Below, one piece after another: positions 1-9,080 of a DNA stretch of 64,000 nucleotides. The stretch is from contig NZ_CP093443.1 of NCBI RefSeq assembly GCF_026168515.1, positions 1,736,001 to 1,800,000 of the forward strand, in the 5' to 3' direction. The notes below the pieces were generated by a model. It ran no database searches. It was not told the DNA's origin and saw only the letters and a program-made list of their open reading frames with translations. The position numbers were made by a program, and so were the translations under genes. Source of the DNA: Brevibacterium spongiae. Its GTDB lineage: Bacteria > Actinomycetota > Actinomycetes > Actinomycetales > Brevibacteriaceae. The stretch's first letter is position 1. Each line of letters starts with the position of its first letter.

Positions 1-1602
1 ACGACGCCCGGCAGTCGGATCTGGGACAAGAACAACTTGTCAGGGAAGGTTCACTTCGACGATCCGGTCGAAACCACACAGAAGTACGTGCCCGAGATGA
101 AGAGCAAGGGGGCCGACGTCATCGTCGTTCTCTCCCATTCGGGCAAAGACCCCAAAGGACAGAACTGGGATCCGGCCAAGCTGCAGGAGAACGTGAGCAC
201 ATCGGTGGCGAAAGTGCCGGGGGTCGACGTGCTCGTGGCCGGGCACACCCACCAGAACGAACCCAGTCAGGTCGTGACCCGTGACGACGGCAGCAAGGCC
301 CTCATCACCCAGCCCAACTATTGGGCCCGTTCGGTCTCTGAGGTGGATCTGCCCATCAATCTGGACACCCACCACGTCGACTGGGGGACGATGGACCCCG
401 CGGCTCGACCGTTGGCCACTCAGGGCGACGTTGCCGAAGACCAGGAGATCAGAGATCTCGTCGACGAGCAGCACCAGAAGACGATCGACTACGTGAACAC
501 GAAGATCGGTTCGGTCACCGAGACGCTGTCGGCGAAGACGTCCTACTACGAAGACACCGCAATCCTCGATTTCATCTCACACGTCCAGTCGCAGACCGTG
601 CGAGACGGACTCAAAGGGACCGACTACGCAGATGTTCCGGTGATCTCCCAGGCATCACCGTTCAGCCGCACCGCAGAATTTCCCGCTGGTGACATCACCA
701 TCCGCGATGTTGCCGGACTCTACGTCTTCGACAACACTCTCTCCGGTGTCGAAATCAACGGTTCGCAACTGAAGGACTACCTCGAGTTCTCCGCCCGATA
801 CTTCAAACGGACGGACGAAGGCGCCGACTTCGACCCCGCCAACGGCACCAATGCCATTGACGAAGCCACAGATGCACCGATTCCCGACTACAACTATGAC
901 GCCTTGTCAGGAATCGACTACGACATCAATGTGTCGAAGCCAGTGGGGGAGAGGATCGAAGACCTCCGACAGTCCGACGGTGCAGAAGTCCGCGATGACG
1001 ATCGATTCGTTCTCGCCATCAACAACTACCGACAGTCCGGTGGCGGTGCCTATCCGGTCGACGGCCTCAAAGAGGTCTACAACGAGCAAGTCGAAGTGCG
1101 GCAGGCGCTCATCGACTGGGTCCAAGACGAAAAGGTCGTCGACCCCGCTGACTTCTTCGACGAGAACTGGCAGGTCGTCACGAGCAGCCGGGCCCCCGGA
1201 GACGATGCGGATGCGGACTCCTCGGGAACAGACTCTGCTGAAGCAGATGCCGAAGCAGATGCAGACGGCAGCGATTCCGACGCTGACAGCGGTGGGGTAT
1301 CCGACACTGAAGGCGACGACAGCTCCGGCGGAGGCGACACTGCGGATGGTGGCAGCGCCGGCAGCAGCGACAACGCCGACGATGACGCTGCGGGCACGAC
1401 ACGCGCCGAAGCCGATGCCACCTCCGCAGATGAAGCCGGTGGAAACTCCGACAGCAGCGGCGGCGCAGACTCTGCGGATGCCGACGGCGGTGGACATCTG
1501 CCGCGCACCGGCGTCGAAATCGCCACTGGAATCGGTCTGGCGGCCGGTGCAATTGCGCTCGGCGCAGCTCTCATCCTGTTCTCTCGGCGCCGTCGACACT
1601 GA
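1..1602 (+). CDS. Cell-wall-anchored 5'-nucleotidase / metallophosphoesterase, 5' end missing
   Basis: The reading frame is open from base 1, so the true start lies left of the window; 533 codons are visible. It is the C-terminal part of a UshA/YfkN-type 5'-nucleotidase, which removes phosphate from nucleotides outside the cell. The last metallophosphoesterase motif GHTHQ is at nt 241-255, and the 5_nucleotid_C substrate domain follows (about nt 470-1100). Then comes an Asp/Ser/Ala/Gly-rich spacer of about 95 residues (nt 1200-1490). The end is a sortase signal: LPRTG at nt 1498-1512, a hydrophobic segment and the tail SRRRRH. The acidic spacer probably carries the enzyme through the peptidoglycan. 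No sortase gene is in the window. Confidence 0.9.
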   Translation, partial: TTPGSRIWDKNNLSGKVHFDDPVETTQKYVPEMKSKGADVIVVLSHSGKDPKGQNWDPAKLQENVSTSVAKVPGVDVLVAGHTHQNEPSQVVTRDDGSKALITQPNYWARSVSEVDLPINLDTHHVDWGTMDPAARPLATQGDVAEDQEIRDLVDEQHQKTIDYVNTKIGSVTETLSAKTSYYEDTAILDFISHVQSQTVRDGLKGTDYADVPVISQASPFSRTAEFPAGDITIRDVAGLYVFDNTLSGVEINGSQLKDYLEFSARYFKRTDEGADFDPANGTNAIDEATDAPIPDYNYDALSGIDYDINVSKPVGERIEDLRQSDGAEVRDDDRFVLAINNYRQSGGGAYPVDGLKEVYNEQVEVRQALIDWVQDEKVVDPADFFDENWQVVTSSRAPGDDADADSSGTDSAEADAEADADGSDSDADSGGVSDTEGDDSSGGGDTADGGSAGSSDNADDDAAGTTRAEADATSADEAGGNSDSSGGADSADADGGGHLPRTGVEIATGIGLAAGAIALGAALILFSRRRRH

Positions 1603-1741
1603 ACCGAGCTGGAATTTCAACCGCTATCGCACGACCGTGGGGGCGCTTCGGGCCGCGGAACGAACGTCTGGACTGTTCCGGTTGCTTCTCACGTACAGTG
1701 AGAGGGACAGCAGTCAACTCTGAAGAAGGAGAAAGACAAGC

Positions 1742-2242
1742 ATGGCCAACACAGCATTCCAGGGATCTCCGGTCAAGACTGTCGGCGATCTGCCGGGCAA
1801 GGGTGAGCAGGCTCCGGCCTTCAGCCTCGTCGGCACCGACCTCGGCGAAGTGAACTCGCAGGACAACGCGGGCAAGCGCGTCGTGCTCAACATCTTCCCG
1901 AGCCTCGACACGGGAGTCTGCGCCGCCTCGGTGCGCAAATTCAACGAGCTGGCAGCGGGATTGGAGAACACCACCGTGCTCTGCGTCTCCAACGATCTTC
2001 CCTTCGCCCAGGGCCGCTTCTGCGGTGCCGAGGGCATCGAGAACGTCGTTGCCGCTTCGGGATTCCGCAGCTCGTTCGGCAAGGACTTCGGAGTGACCAT
2101 GGTCGATGGTCCGCTCGCCGGCCTCCTGGCTCGGTCCGTGGTCGTTCTCGACGACAAGGGCACCGTGACACACACGCAGCTCGTCGATGAGATCACCACT
2201 GAACCCGACTATGACGCAGCGATTGCCGCTCTGGGAGCCTGA
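1742..2242 (+). CDS. tpx: Thiol peroxidase (Tpx, atypical 2-Cys peroxiredoxin)
   Basis: Full-length Tpx of 166 residues that reduces hydrogen and lipid peroxides in the cytoplasm using thioredoxin. The peroxidatic cysteine is Cys60 in SLDTGVC, with Pro and Thr of the active site in FPSLDT just before it. The resolving cysteine is Cys94 in GRFCGAEG, the usual Tpx spacing. The start is chosen because GAAGGAGAAAG lies just upstream of ATG 1742. It stands alone, in front of a strong bidirectional terminator at 2299-2336. In a mycothiol-using organism it would work beside mycoredoxin- or thioredoxin-linked enzymes (inference). Confidence 0.96.
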   Translation: MANTAFQGSPVKTVGDLPGKGEQAPAFSLVGTDLGEVNSQDNAGKRVVLNIFPSLDTGVCAASVRKFNELAAGLENTTVLCVSNDLPFAQGRFCGAEGIENVVAASGFRSSFGKDFGVTMVDGPLAGLLARSVVVLDDKGTVTHTQLVDEITTEPDYDAAIAALGA

Positions 2243-2298
2243 ACCGACACAGTCGAGACCGTCGATCGCCCCATAGGTCGATGAGCCCAGTGGCAACA

Positions 2299-2336
2299 GA
2301 ACCGGGCGGGACGCATTCCAGCGTCCCGCCCGGTTC
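2299..2336. terminator. Bidirectional terminator between tpx and the PIG-L gene
   Basis: A perfect 16-bp stem (GAACCGGGCGGGACGC at 2299-2314 with its complement at 2321-2336) and a 6-base loop lie between two convergent genes. The U-run is poor, as is common in high-GC Actinobacteria. Confidence 0.85.
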
Positions 2337-2354
2337 TCGTATTGCGACCTGCCC

Positions 2355-3074
2355 TCACATGCCCACGACTGTGATCGGCAGAGCGTAGTCCACCCCGGCG
2401 GCCTCACCGCCGGCGGTGGTGATGTCCGGAATCATGTCCTTCGGCGCGGGGTGATCGGGAAGAGCCTCAAGATAGGCCTTGTGCGCTTCGAGCGACCGCA
2501 CGCCGCGGTCAACGTGCTCAGCTGTCAGCGCCACTGCGTGAGTGGGTTCCGCACCATTGATGAGCAGACGGTCCGCTTTCCACGCTTCAAGGCCCTCATC
2601 GTCCTTGAGTTCGGTGAACACCCACGGATTGTCGGCGTCGCGGATCGCGTCGACGGTGGCGATGCCGGCGTTGCGGTGATCGACGTGGTTGAGCCCCCAT
2701 CCGACCTTGAGGTCGAAGTTCGTGATCACCACCGCATTGGGTCGGAAGCGGCGGATCGTGCGGGCGATCGCGCGGCGGAGCTCGTGGTCGGCTTCGAGGA
2801 GCCCATCGGGGAAGTCGAGGATCTCCAAGTCATCGACTCCGACGATGGTGCAGGCCTTGCGCTGCTCCTCGGCTCGGAGCGCAGCAACCTCATCCGGAGA
2901 CATGTTTCGGATGCCGGCCTCACCGCGGGTGAGCAACAGGTAGGACACCTCCTTCCCCTCGTCGGTCCATTTGGCCACGGCCGCCGAACCGCCGTATTCC
3001 ATATCGTCGGGGTGGGCGACGACGCACAGGATCCGGTCGACGTCGGAGTCATCGAAGCGCGGGAGTTCAGTCAT
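2355..3074 (-). CDS. PIG-L family N-acetylglucosaminyl deacetylase
   Basis: A 239-residue zinc-dependent deacetylase of the PIG-L/LmbE family. The metal and catalytic motif is H21-P-D-D24 (VVAHPDDMEYGG), and the second ligand group is H130-V-D-H133. The family includes MshB, mycothiol S-conjugate amidase and sugar deacetylases. A separate, clearer MshB is at 35701, so this one probably acts on another N-acetylated sugar or a conjugate (inference). It has no signal peptide. There is no Shine-Dalgarno sequence; the ATG follows a -10-like hexamer by six bases. Confidence 0.85.
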   Translation of the reverse strand: MTELPRFDDSDVDRILCVVAHPDDMEYGGSAAVAKWTDEGKEVSYLLLTRGEAGIRNMSPDEVAALRAEEQRKACTIVGVDDLEILDFPDGLLEADHELRRAIARTIRRFRPNAVVITNFDLKVGWGLNHVDHRNAGIATVDAIRDADNPWVFTELKDDEGLEAWKADRLLINGAEPTHAVALTAEHVDRGVRSLEAHKAYLEALPDHPAPKDMIPDITTAGGEAAGVDYALPITVVGM

Positions 3075-3080
3075 GCCTCC

Positions 3081-3086
3081 AGGCTA
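3081..3086 (-). promoter_or_regulatory. Leaderless-type -10 of the PIG-L gene
   Basis: TAGCCT on the minus strand ends six bases before the ATG at 3074, and no ribosome binding site is present. Confidence 0.5.
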
Positions 3087-3195
3087 TGTGGCCGGGTGAC
3101 GTTCCGCCAGAGGCACTCTCGCGGTCACTGTGGCGATGCCTGAGCGTGTTTGTGGGTACGATGTGGTGGAACCTCTGACCGACCGAAGGCAGCCG

Positions 3196-3864
3196 ATGAA
3201 GAACAGCGTGATCGTAACGGCAACGGTGGCGTTGGCGATGATGCTCAGCGGATGTTCGGCATTGAAGGTCACCAGCTCCGAGGAGGCCGGATCGAAACCG
3301 GCCCAGGTGGGGATCGATGACGGGTCGTCCACCGCCTCGGCGACTCCGACGCAGGCGCAGATCCCTGATGGGATGGCAGAGACGCCCGTCGAGCTCGGTG
3401 ACGAGTGCCCTGTCGACGTCAGCCTCGCCATGGGTCCGGAGTGGATGGACGAGTCCGGGTACGACGGTTACCGGCTCTTCTCCAGCGACACGGACGCAAT
3501 CATCACGGTCAACTGCTTCGAAGACGATGAATCATCGGCGAAAGATCTGATCGACAAAGCGCGGGAGCGAATGTTCAGCACCTCGGGGTCGACCAAAGTC
3601 AGCGACGCCACGGGAGCACTTGAGGGCGGCGAATATTGGACAGTCCACGGTCGCCTCTCCGGTGACGACATGCGTGCGGTGAACAAGCAGGAATCGGTGT
3701 TCTTCGGCGTTGTCGCAGGTGTCTCAGTCGACGGGACGCTGTTCAAAGTCAGCGTCGACATGCTGGCCCCTGCTGATGATGCGAAAGCCGCCGAAGAGTT
3801 CCGGCAGATGCTGCCGACGGTTCGCCTCGACGATGAGGAACTCAAGGCTCCCACCTTCACCTGA
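3196..3864 (+). CDS. Putative lipoprotein of unknown function
   Basis: The start is placed at ATG 3196, not at the longer upstream ATG 3130. Only this start gives a proper lipoprotein signal: Lys2, a hydrophobic stretch and the lipobox LSGC with Cys20. Upstream is GACCGAAGG, a weak ribosome binding site. The mature part (about 200 residues) begins with a Ser/Thr/Gln-rich linker and then a compact alpha/beta-looking region. I do not recognise a family. It is likely tethered to the outer face of the membrane. A TACGAT hexamer at 3157-3162 could be its -10 element. Confidence 0.8.
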   Translation: MKNSVIVTATVALAMMLSGCSALKVTSSEEAGSKPAQVGIDDGSSTASATPTQAQIPDGMAETPVELGDECPVDVSLAMGPEWMDESGYDGYRLFSSDTDAIITVNCFEDDESSAKDLIDKARERMFSTSGSTKVSDATGALEGGEYWTVHGRLSGDDMRAVNKQESVFFGVVAGVSVDGTLFKVSVDMLAPADDAKAAEEFRQMLPTVRLDDEELKAPTFT

Positions 3865-3869
3865 GGGCC

Positions 3870-5147
3870 TCAGGCCTCAGCCGCGTTACCTGTGGCTTCG
3901 GAGCGCGGCCTGTACGCGGCATCCGTGCGGACAGACACTGGCGAGCCTCGTCCACGGGACATCCGTTTGAGCAGCTCCCGGCCTGCGATCCTGCCCGCAC
4001 GGGTTGCTCCGACAGTCGAACTGGCCGAACCGTAGCCGACGAGGAAGAGCCGGGGATCATCCTTGACGGCCACCTCGGTGTCCATGGAAATGCCGCCTTC
4101 CGGGGTGCGCAGATGCAAGGGCGCGAGATGTTTCAGTGCGGCACGGAAACCGGTATTCCAAAAGATCACGTCAACGTCCTCAACACGTTCGGACGCAAAC
4201 GGTGCCCAGGATTCCGGAACGGCCAGACCATCGGCGGCTGAGGGACCCAAACCATCCGAGGTGGTCGGCTGCGAGGAATCGGCAGTACCCGGGAAGTGCA
4301 CACCGTGGGGGAGGACGCGGTCGAACATGCCGCGGGACACGAGCACCCCTGAGTCGACTCCGTCACGGAACTCTCTCCGGATCGGCAGACCGGTGGTCCG
4401 CACGACGCTGGCCGGTGCCTGTCCCGACAGAGTCCTCTCGCGCACTGCACGTTCGACCTCGAGGCCCCACTGTCCGTCGAACTCCCTCTTGGTGAAGTTC
4501 GGGGGACGGCGCGTGGCCCAGAGAGTGTCGGTCACCTCGGCGAGTTCGAGGAGGAACTGGGTGGCGGAGATGCCGCCGCCGACGACGAGAGTGCGCAGCC
4601 CGCGGAAGTCCTCGACATCACGGAAATTCACCGTATGCAGCTGGTGGCCCTCGAAATCGGCGATACCCGGAACGAAGGGAACGTACGGCTGAGTCCATGT
4701 ACCGGTGGCGTTGATGAGGAAATCGCTCGAGAGCCGCACCCGTTCGCCGTCGATGTCGGCCGTGATGTGGAGACGTCCGGCCCCAGGTTCGTCGGACGTC
4801 ACGGAGGAGACATCGGCGGGACGGACGACGCAGAGTTCGAGTTCACGCTCGAACTGGCCGTAGTAGTCGGAGACGATTTCAGAAGCGGGCACGTCCGGGT
4901 TCGGACGACCGAGCGGAAAGCCGGGCAGATCGGAGACGTGGTTCGTCGAACCCAGGGTCAGGGAGTCCCACCGTTCGCGCCACGCCCCACCGGGCCCCTC
5001 TCCGGCGTCGAGGACGATGAAGTCCCGTCCCGGAACCAGACCGTCGCGCCAGAGGTAGTGCGCGGCCGACAGGCCCGCCTGACCGGCGCCGATGATCACG
5101 ACGGGCCAGTGAGAGTCGACGAGGAGCTCATTGATTCGGCACACCAT
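3870..5147 (-). CDS. FAD/NADPH-dependent flavoprotein monooxygenase (CzcO-like)
   Basis: 425 residues with two Rossmann dinucleotide sites: an FAD site G20-A-G-Q-A-G25 near the N terminus and a second site GGGIS at about 190-194 for NAD(P)H. The string NATGTW near 146-151 is the typical motif that ends the FAD domain. This matches flavin-containing monooxygenases and the CzcO/YpdA-type oxidoreductases; the substrate cannot be told. It faces away from the drug exporter at 5246 with 98 bases between, so the two may share a control region (inference). Confidence 0.85.
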   Translation of the reverse strand: MVCRINELLVDSHWPVVIIGAGQAGLSAAHYLWRDGLVPGRDFIVLDAGEGPGGAWRERWDSLTLGSTNHVSDLPGFPLGRPNPDVPASEIVSDYYGQFERELELCVVRPADVSSVTSDEPGAGRLHITADIDGERVRLSSDFLINATGTWTQPYVPFVPGIADFEGHQLHTVNFRDVEDFRGLRTLVVGGGISATQFLLELAEVTDTLWATRRPPNFTKREFDGQWGLEVERAVRERTLSGQAPASVVRTTGLPIRREFRDGVDSGVLVSRGMFDRVLPHGVHFPGTADSSQPTTSDGLGPSAADGLAVPESWAPFASERVEDVDVIFWNTGFRAALKHLAPLHLRTPEGGISMDTEVAVKDDPRLFLVGYGSASSTVGATRAGRIAGRELLKRMSRGRGSPVSVRTDAAYRPRSEATGNAAEA

Positions 5148-5245
5148 GGCACCATTGTTTCAGGTTCCCATCGCCATGTCTCAGGGGGAGTGGAACGGTC
5201 GCGGATCGGATTGACCGGGTCCTGAAATGGGAGAAGGATGATGCA

Positions 5246-6751
5246 GTGAGCACTGAACCGAACGCTGTATCCAATCCGTGGCGAGCATTGTGGGCGCTGT
5301 GCCTCGGCTTCTTCATGATCCTCGTCGATTCGACGATCGTCTCCGTGGCCATCCGCGAGATCATGACCTCCCTCGATGCGGACATCAACGCCGTTATCTG
5401 GGTGACTTCAGCGTATCTGCTCGCTTACGTCGTGCCGCTTCTCATCACCGGTCGCCTCGGTGATCGGTTCGGTCCCAAACGTGTCTACCTCGTCGGGCTC
5501 GTCGTGTTCACGCTCAGCTCCCTGTGGTGCGGAATGACGACGACGGTCGGGGCACTCATCGTCGCCCGAATCGTTCAGGGCCTGGGTGCTTCGGCGATGA
5601 CGCCGCAGACGATGGCCGTGATCACTCGCATCTTCCCGCCCGACCGTCGGGGAGCGGCGATGGGCATGTGGGGCGCCGTGGCCGGCGTCGCGACCTTAGT
5701 CGGGCCGATCCTCGGCGGGGTGCTCGTCGACGCACTGGGGTGGGAATGGATCTTCTTCATCAATGTCCCGGTCGGCATCGTCGCCTTGGCCATGGCGATC
5801 TGGTTGGTGCCGCGGCTGGAGACGCATCCTCACCGCTTCGACTGGTTCGGTGTCGTGCTCTCTGCATGCGGCATGTTCCTGCTGGTCTACGGGATCCAGC
5901 AGGCTCACGGGGTGAACTGGGGCCCGCTCATCGGCCCTGTCACTGTGCCGTTCGTGCTCGCAGGTGGGGTGGTGTTCCTCGCAGCCTTCGTGTGGTGGCA
6001 GAAGGTCAACCGCGCCGAGGTGCTCGTGCCGTTGTCGCTGTTCAAGGACCGGAATTTCACGATCGCTGCAATCGCGATGATCACGGTCGGGTTCGGGGTG
6101 ACGGCGATGGCGTTCCCGATCATGTTGTGGGCACAGACCGTGCTCGGCTATTCGCCTACCCAGTCGGCGCTTCTGTTGGCACCGATGGCGATCCTCTCCG
6201 GTGTGCTCGCTCCATTCGTGGGTCGCCTCGTTGACCATGGGAGCCCGCGAGTGTTGGCCGGAATCGGGCTGGGTTCGTTTGCGGCGGCTCTGTTCTGGCT
6301 GGGAGCGATTCTCGATGTCCATACCTCGCTGTGGGCTCTCATCCCACCGATTCTGCTGCTGGGCGTGGCCAACGGTTTCATGTGGGCACCGATCAGCTCG
6401 ACGGCGACGAGGAATCTGCCTCTGCATCATGCCGGAGCGGGATCCGGGGTGTACAACACAGTTCGGCAGGTGGGTGCTGTGCTCGGCAGTGCTGCGATCG
6501 CGGTGGCGATGGAGGCGCGTTTGGAAGCGAACATCGGTTCCTCGAGCGGCATGGTCGGAGACTCCGGCGCCGAGGCGGGGCAAGGCGGGGCCGATGCGTC
6601 TGGAGCGGCGGCGGCAGGCATGCCGGATGCGATCGCCACTGGATTCGCTCATGCGATGGGGCAGTCGTTGTGGGTCCCGGCGAGCTTGGTGATCATCGGA
6701 TTCGCTGCAGTCATGTTCTTCGAACGACCGAAGCCGCGCGTGCGCAGCTGA
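5246..6751 (+). CDS. MFS drug exporter, DHA2 (EmrB/QacA) family, 14 TM
   Basis: 501 residues, almost all hydrophobic helices. Motif D1-like LDxT appears as ILVDSTIV in helix 1, motif A as GRLGDRFGPKRV after helix 2, and motif C as GPILGGVLVDALGWEWIFFI in helix 5. The length and a 14-helix pattern point to the DHA2 proton antiporters that export drugs, dyes or antibiotics. The start is GTG 5246, with GAGAAGG about eight bases upstream. A Gly/Ala-rich loop near residues 430-455 precedes the last helix. No TetR-type regulator is next to it. Confidence 0.93.
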   Translation: MSTEPNAVSNPWRALWALCLGFFMILVDSTIVSVAIREIMTSLDADINAVIWVTSAYLLAYVVPLLITGRLGDRFGPKRVYLVGLVVFTLSSLWCGMTTTVGALIVARIVQGLGASAMTPQTMAVITRIFPPDRRGAAMGMWGAVAGVATLVGPILGGVLVDALGWEWIFFINVPVGIVALAMAIWLVPRLETHPHRFDWFGVVLSACGMFLLVYGIQQAHGVNWGPLIGPVTVPFVLAGGVVFLAAFVWWQKVNRAEVLVPLSLFKDRNFTIAAIAMITVGFGVTAMAFPIMLWAQTVLGYSPTQSALLLAPMAILSGVLAPFVGRLVDHGSPRVLAGIGLGSFAAALFWLGAILDVHTSLWALIPPILLLGVANGFMWAPISSTATRNLPLHHAGAGSGVYNTVRQVGAVLGSAAIAVAMEARLEANIGSSSGMVGDSGAEAGQGGADASGAAAAGMPDAIATGFAHAMGQSLWVPASLVIIGFAAVMFFERPKPRVRS

Positions 6752-6823
6752 CTGCGCAGCGGGCTCAGGTCGGCGGTGACAGCGGTCATGAAGACATCGC
6801 CGAGGTGGTCGGCTGTGTCGGTG

Positions 6824-7696
6824 TCAGCGGGCCGCGCTCGCGCAGTCGGGTCCGCCCGGGTTCGCATAGCAGTCTTCATCGACGAGGTAGCGGTGGTAGC
6901 GGTAGACATCGATGCTGATGTCGTTGCTGGCGACGTGGGCGAATCCGTCGATCGGCAGCCAGGGCCCGCCATCGACGGAGAACTCCCCGCTGAACGTTGC
7001 CGTCATCGAGACCGAAACCTTCCCCGACTTCTGGTATTCGTGCCCGATCTGGGGACTTCCGCCGGGCAATGGCTTCGCTCCCTTCGCCGAGGTGGTCGTG
7101 CCCGTGTCATCGCCGAAGTCCCAGTTGAACTTCTCCGGAGTGACTTTCACGGTGACCGCGTAGGTCAACAACGTCATATCGATATAGCTGACTTCGGTGT
7201 CGGTCCAGAAGGCAGTGGGTTTGCCGACAACAGCCCAGTCTTTCGGCCAGGCGTAGATTGCTGGAGCCGGAATGTCGAAGCTTTGGAATTGAGACTCGGG
7301 GATCCGAGTCGGCGGATCGGGACGAGCAGGGGCCCCGCCGCCTCCGCCACCCCCGCCTCCACCGCCGGGGCCGGGTTCGATGGCACAGATGTGGCCGAAT
7401 ACTTCGACAGGGCAGTCGGGCAATGCGGCGCCGCCTCCGCCACCTCCGGAGCCGCCCCCTGACCCTCCGCCGCCAGAGCCGCCGCCACCTGAGCCGCCTC
7501 CTCCTGATCCACCGCCAGAGCCTCCTCCGCCTGGAGGTGGTGGCGGGGGTGGCGGATTCACGACCTTGCACTTCTTAAGACTTAGTGCGCTGCATCCAGG
7601 GGCAGTATGGACGTCTGTCGGCGGGCCGAAGCCAGTCAGCATGATTCCGCAAAGCAGCGAAGCTAGTAGGACTATTCGTCGCAAGACTCGCTCCAT
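6824..7696 (-). CDS. Secreted PKD-domain protein with a natural (Gly4Ser)n linker
   Basis: 290 residues. A signal peptide (about 1-31) is followed by a short segment with two Cys, a run of eight Pro (48-55), and then an almost pure Gly/Ser stretch (56-89) made of GGGGS and GGGS units. A second Gly-only run is at 111-121. The folded part after about 150 contains WDFGDD (192-197) and HEY (219-221), the signature of a PKD beta-sandwich. A Cys pair near the C terminus may form a disulfide. The start overlaps the end of the lipoprotein gene upstream by 25 bases, so the two are probably co-translated and work together at the cell surface. I cannot name its ligand. Confidence 0.75.
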   Translation of the reverse strand: MERVLRRIVLLASLLCGIMLTGFGPPTDVHTAPGCSALSLKKCKVVNPPPPPPPPGGGGSGGGSGGGGSGGGGSGGGGSGGGSGGGGGGAALPDCPVEVFGHICAIEPGPGGGGGGGGGGGAPARPDPPTRIPESQFQSFDIPAPAIYAWPKDWAVVGKPTAFWTDTEVSYIDMTLLTYAVTVKVTPEKFNWDFGDDTGTTTSAKGAKPLPGGSPQIGHEYQKSGKVSVSMTATFSGEFSVDGGPWLPIDGFAHVASNDISIDVYRYHRYLVDEDCYANPGGPDCASAAR

Positions 7697-8301
7697 AGAC
7701 TTTGAGAATCAATTTTCCAGACCTCTTCAGTTCGCTGAGCCATAAACACGACGCGCAAGAGCTCGGGAGAACCTGTGGGTAAGGATTCCCCGTTATCAAC
7801 GGTTGCAAATTGAGAATTGTCCACGCAGGTAAGAATCGTGACTTCGTCAAGGTTCGAATCGATCTTCTGAATCGTTCGATCGTCAATTGTGAATTTGCCA
7901 GCCATATATTTGTCGCTCTGTTTGAGCTCTTTCGAATCGGCTACCAGAACTTTTAAAGCTTCTCCGGTCGAAAAGTCGCGAATTTTGTCTGTTTTCGTTC
8001 CGCCGCTTGAATACGCTTGATTTAGGTTGGCGACGTAACCATCCAGGGCTACAAGAGCCCCGTCGACTGCCTTCTTCTCGTCGTCTGTCAGGTCGAGGTC
8101 CGTCTCGTATTCGGGGATGTCCACCTCGCCTGCGTCACCCATCGAGCCAGTATCGGGCTGTTGTTCGGGCAACGTCGACGTCGGCACTGCAACAGGGGAG
8201 CTGTCGGCACACCCTGCCAGCGTTATCAGGCTCAATGCGGTACAGAGCGCCGACAACAGCAGGGTCGGTCGACGGCAGGTTCGGGTCGTTCCAGTTCTCA
8301 T
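7672..8301 (-). CDS. Putative lipoprotein, partner of the PKD protein
   Basis: 209 residues from ATG 8301 (a longer frame starts at 8349). This start gives a basic N-terminus, a hydrophobic core and the lipobox LAGC with Cys31. A Thr/Pro-rich linker follows, then a helical YVANLNQAY region and a C-terminal part ending WSESCDE, which looks like an NTF2-like cone fold of the kind common in actinobacterial lipoproteins (inference). The DNA here is visibly richer in A and T than the rest of the window, which hints at acquisition or at weak codon selection. It is coupled by overlap to the PKD gene. Confidence 0.72.
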   Translation of the reverse strand: MRTGTTRTCRRPTLLLSALCTALSLITLAGCADSSPVAVPTSTLPEQQPDTGSMGDAGEVDIPEYETDLDLTDDEKKAVDGALVALDGYVANLNQAYSSGGTKTDKIRDFSTGEALKVLVADSKELKQSDKYMAGKFTIDDRTIQKIDSNLDEVTILTCVDNSQFATVDNGESLPTGSPELLRVVFMAQRTEEVWKIDSQSLWSESCDE

Positions 8302-8438
8302 TCCACGCCTCTGTGGTCTGCAACTGCGGTGCGGCACCTCGGCCGACACCCGGAAACCCCTACATTATTCGACAGGAACGCTTTTTAGAACAGGCGAAGT
8401 CAAATCTGTGGATAACTCACGGGACAGAAAACGCCGCC

Positions 8439-9026
8439 CTAGTTCTTCGCCGCCTTGGCAGCCTTCGCCGCGGCCTTCTGCTGCTTCTTGAAAGCACGCA
8501 CTTCCTGAAGGGTCCCCTCGTCGACGACATCGGCGATAGAGCGCCGTGCTCCATCAGCCCCGTAATCACCGGCAGCCTCTTGCCAGCCCTCGGCGTTCAG
8601 CCGGAACTGTTTGCCCAGGAGAGCGAGGAAGATCTTCGCCTTCTGATCGCCGAACCCAGGCAGCTTCTTCAACCGTTTGAGCACATCGGCGCCGCTCGGA
8701 TCACCATCGGTCCAGATGGCCTCGGCATCACCGTCATAGTCATCGACGATGGCCGCGGCCAACTTCTGCACCCGTGCCGCCATCGACTTCGGGAACCGGT
8801 GCACCGCTGGGGTCTGCGCGAAAGCGTCAAGGAAGTCGTCAGGGTTCATCTCGGCGATCTCCTCGACGTCGAGAGTCCCCAAACGCTCAGCCAATTTCGC
8901 GGGCCCCGCGAAGGCACTCTCCATCGTCACCTGCTGGTCGAGCAACATGCCGACAAGCAGAGCGAAGCGGTCTTCGGCCAACAGCGCATCGGCCTTCGGA
9001 TCTCCTGAAAGGAACACTGAACTCAT
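8439..9026 (-). CDS. HhH-GPD family base-excision repair protein
   Basis: 195 residues from ATG 9026. The family is the actinobacterial HhH-GPD type DNA glycosylase-like protein; its members carry the helix-hairpin-helix fold seen here as LKRLKKLPGFGDQKAKIFLALLGK near residue 130. The N-terminal half (DRFALLVGMLLDQQVTMESAF) matches the start of these proteins. The C-terminal tail is an Ala/Lys helix (KKQQKAAAKAAKAAKN). A longer reading frame to 9392 exists but covers the divergent YchJ gene, so it is not used. Confidence 0.85.
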   Translation of the reverse strand: MSSVFLSGDPKADALLAEDRFALLVGMLLDQQVTMESAFAGPAKLAERLGTLDVEEIAEMNPDDFLDAFAQTPAVHRFPKSMAARVQKLAAAIVDDYDGDAEAIWTDGDPSGADVLKRLKKLPGFGDQKAKIFLALLGKQFRLNAEGWQEAAGDYGADGARRSIADVVDEGTLQEVRAFKKQQKAAAKAAKAAKN

Positions 9027-9068
9027 GACTCCATCTTCGCACGCAAGCGCCCGCCGATCATCCACGGA

Positions 9069-9074
9069 TATCAT
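9069..9074 (+). promoter_or_regulatory. Leaderless-type -10 of the YchJ gene
   Basis: TATCAT ends six bases before ATG 9081; there is no Shine-Dalgarno sequence. Confidence 0.5.
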
Positions 9075-9080
9075 CGTCGA

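Noticed and set aside
7440..7560. Gly/Ser-coding repeat taken as an engineered linker or assembly error
   Set aside because: Codons vary (GGT, GGC, GGA mixed), the frame continues into a PKD domain with a signal peptide, and nothing suggests vector sequence.
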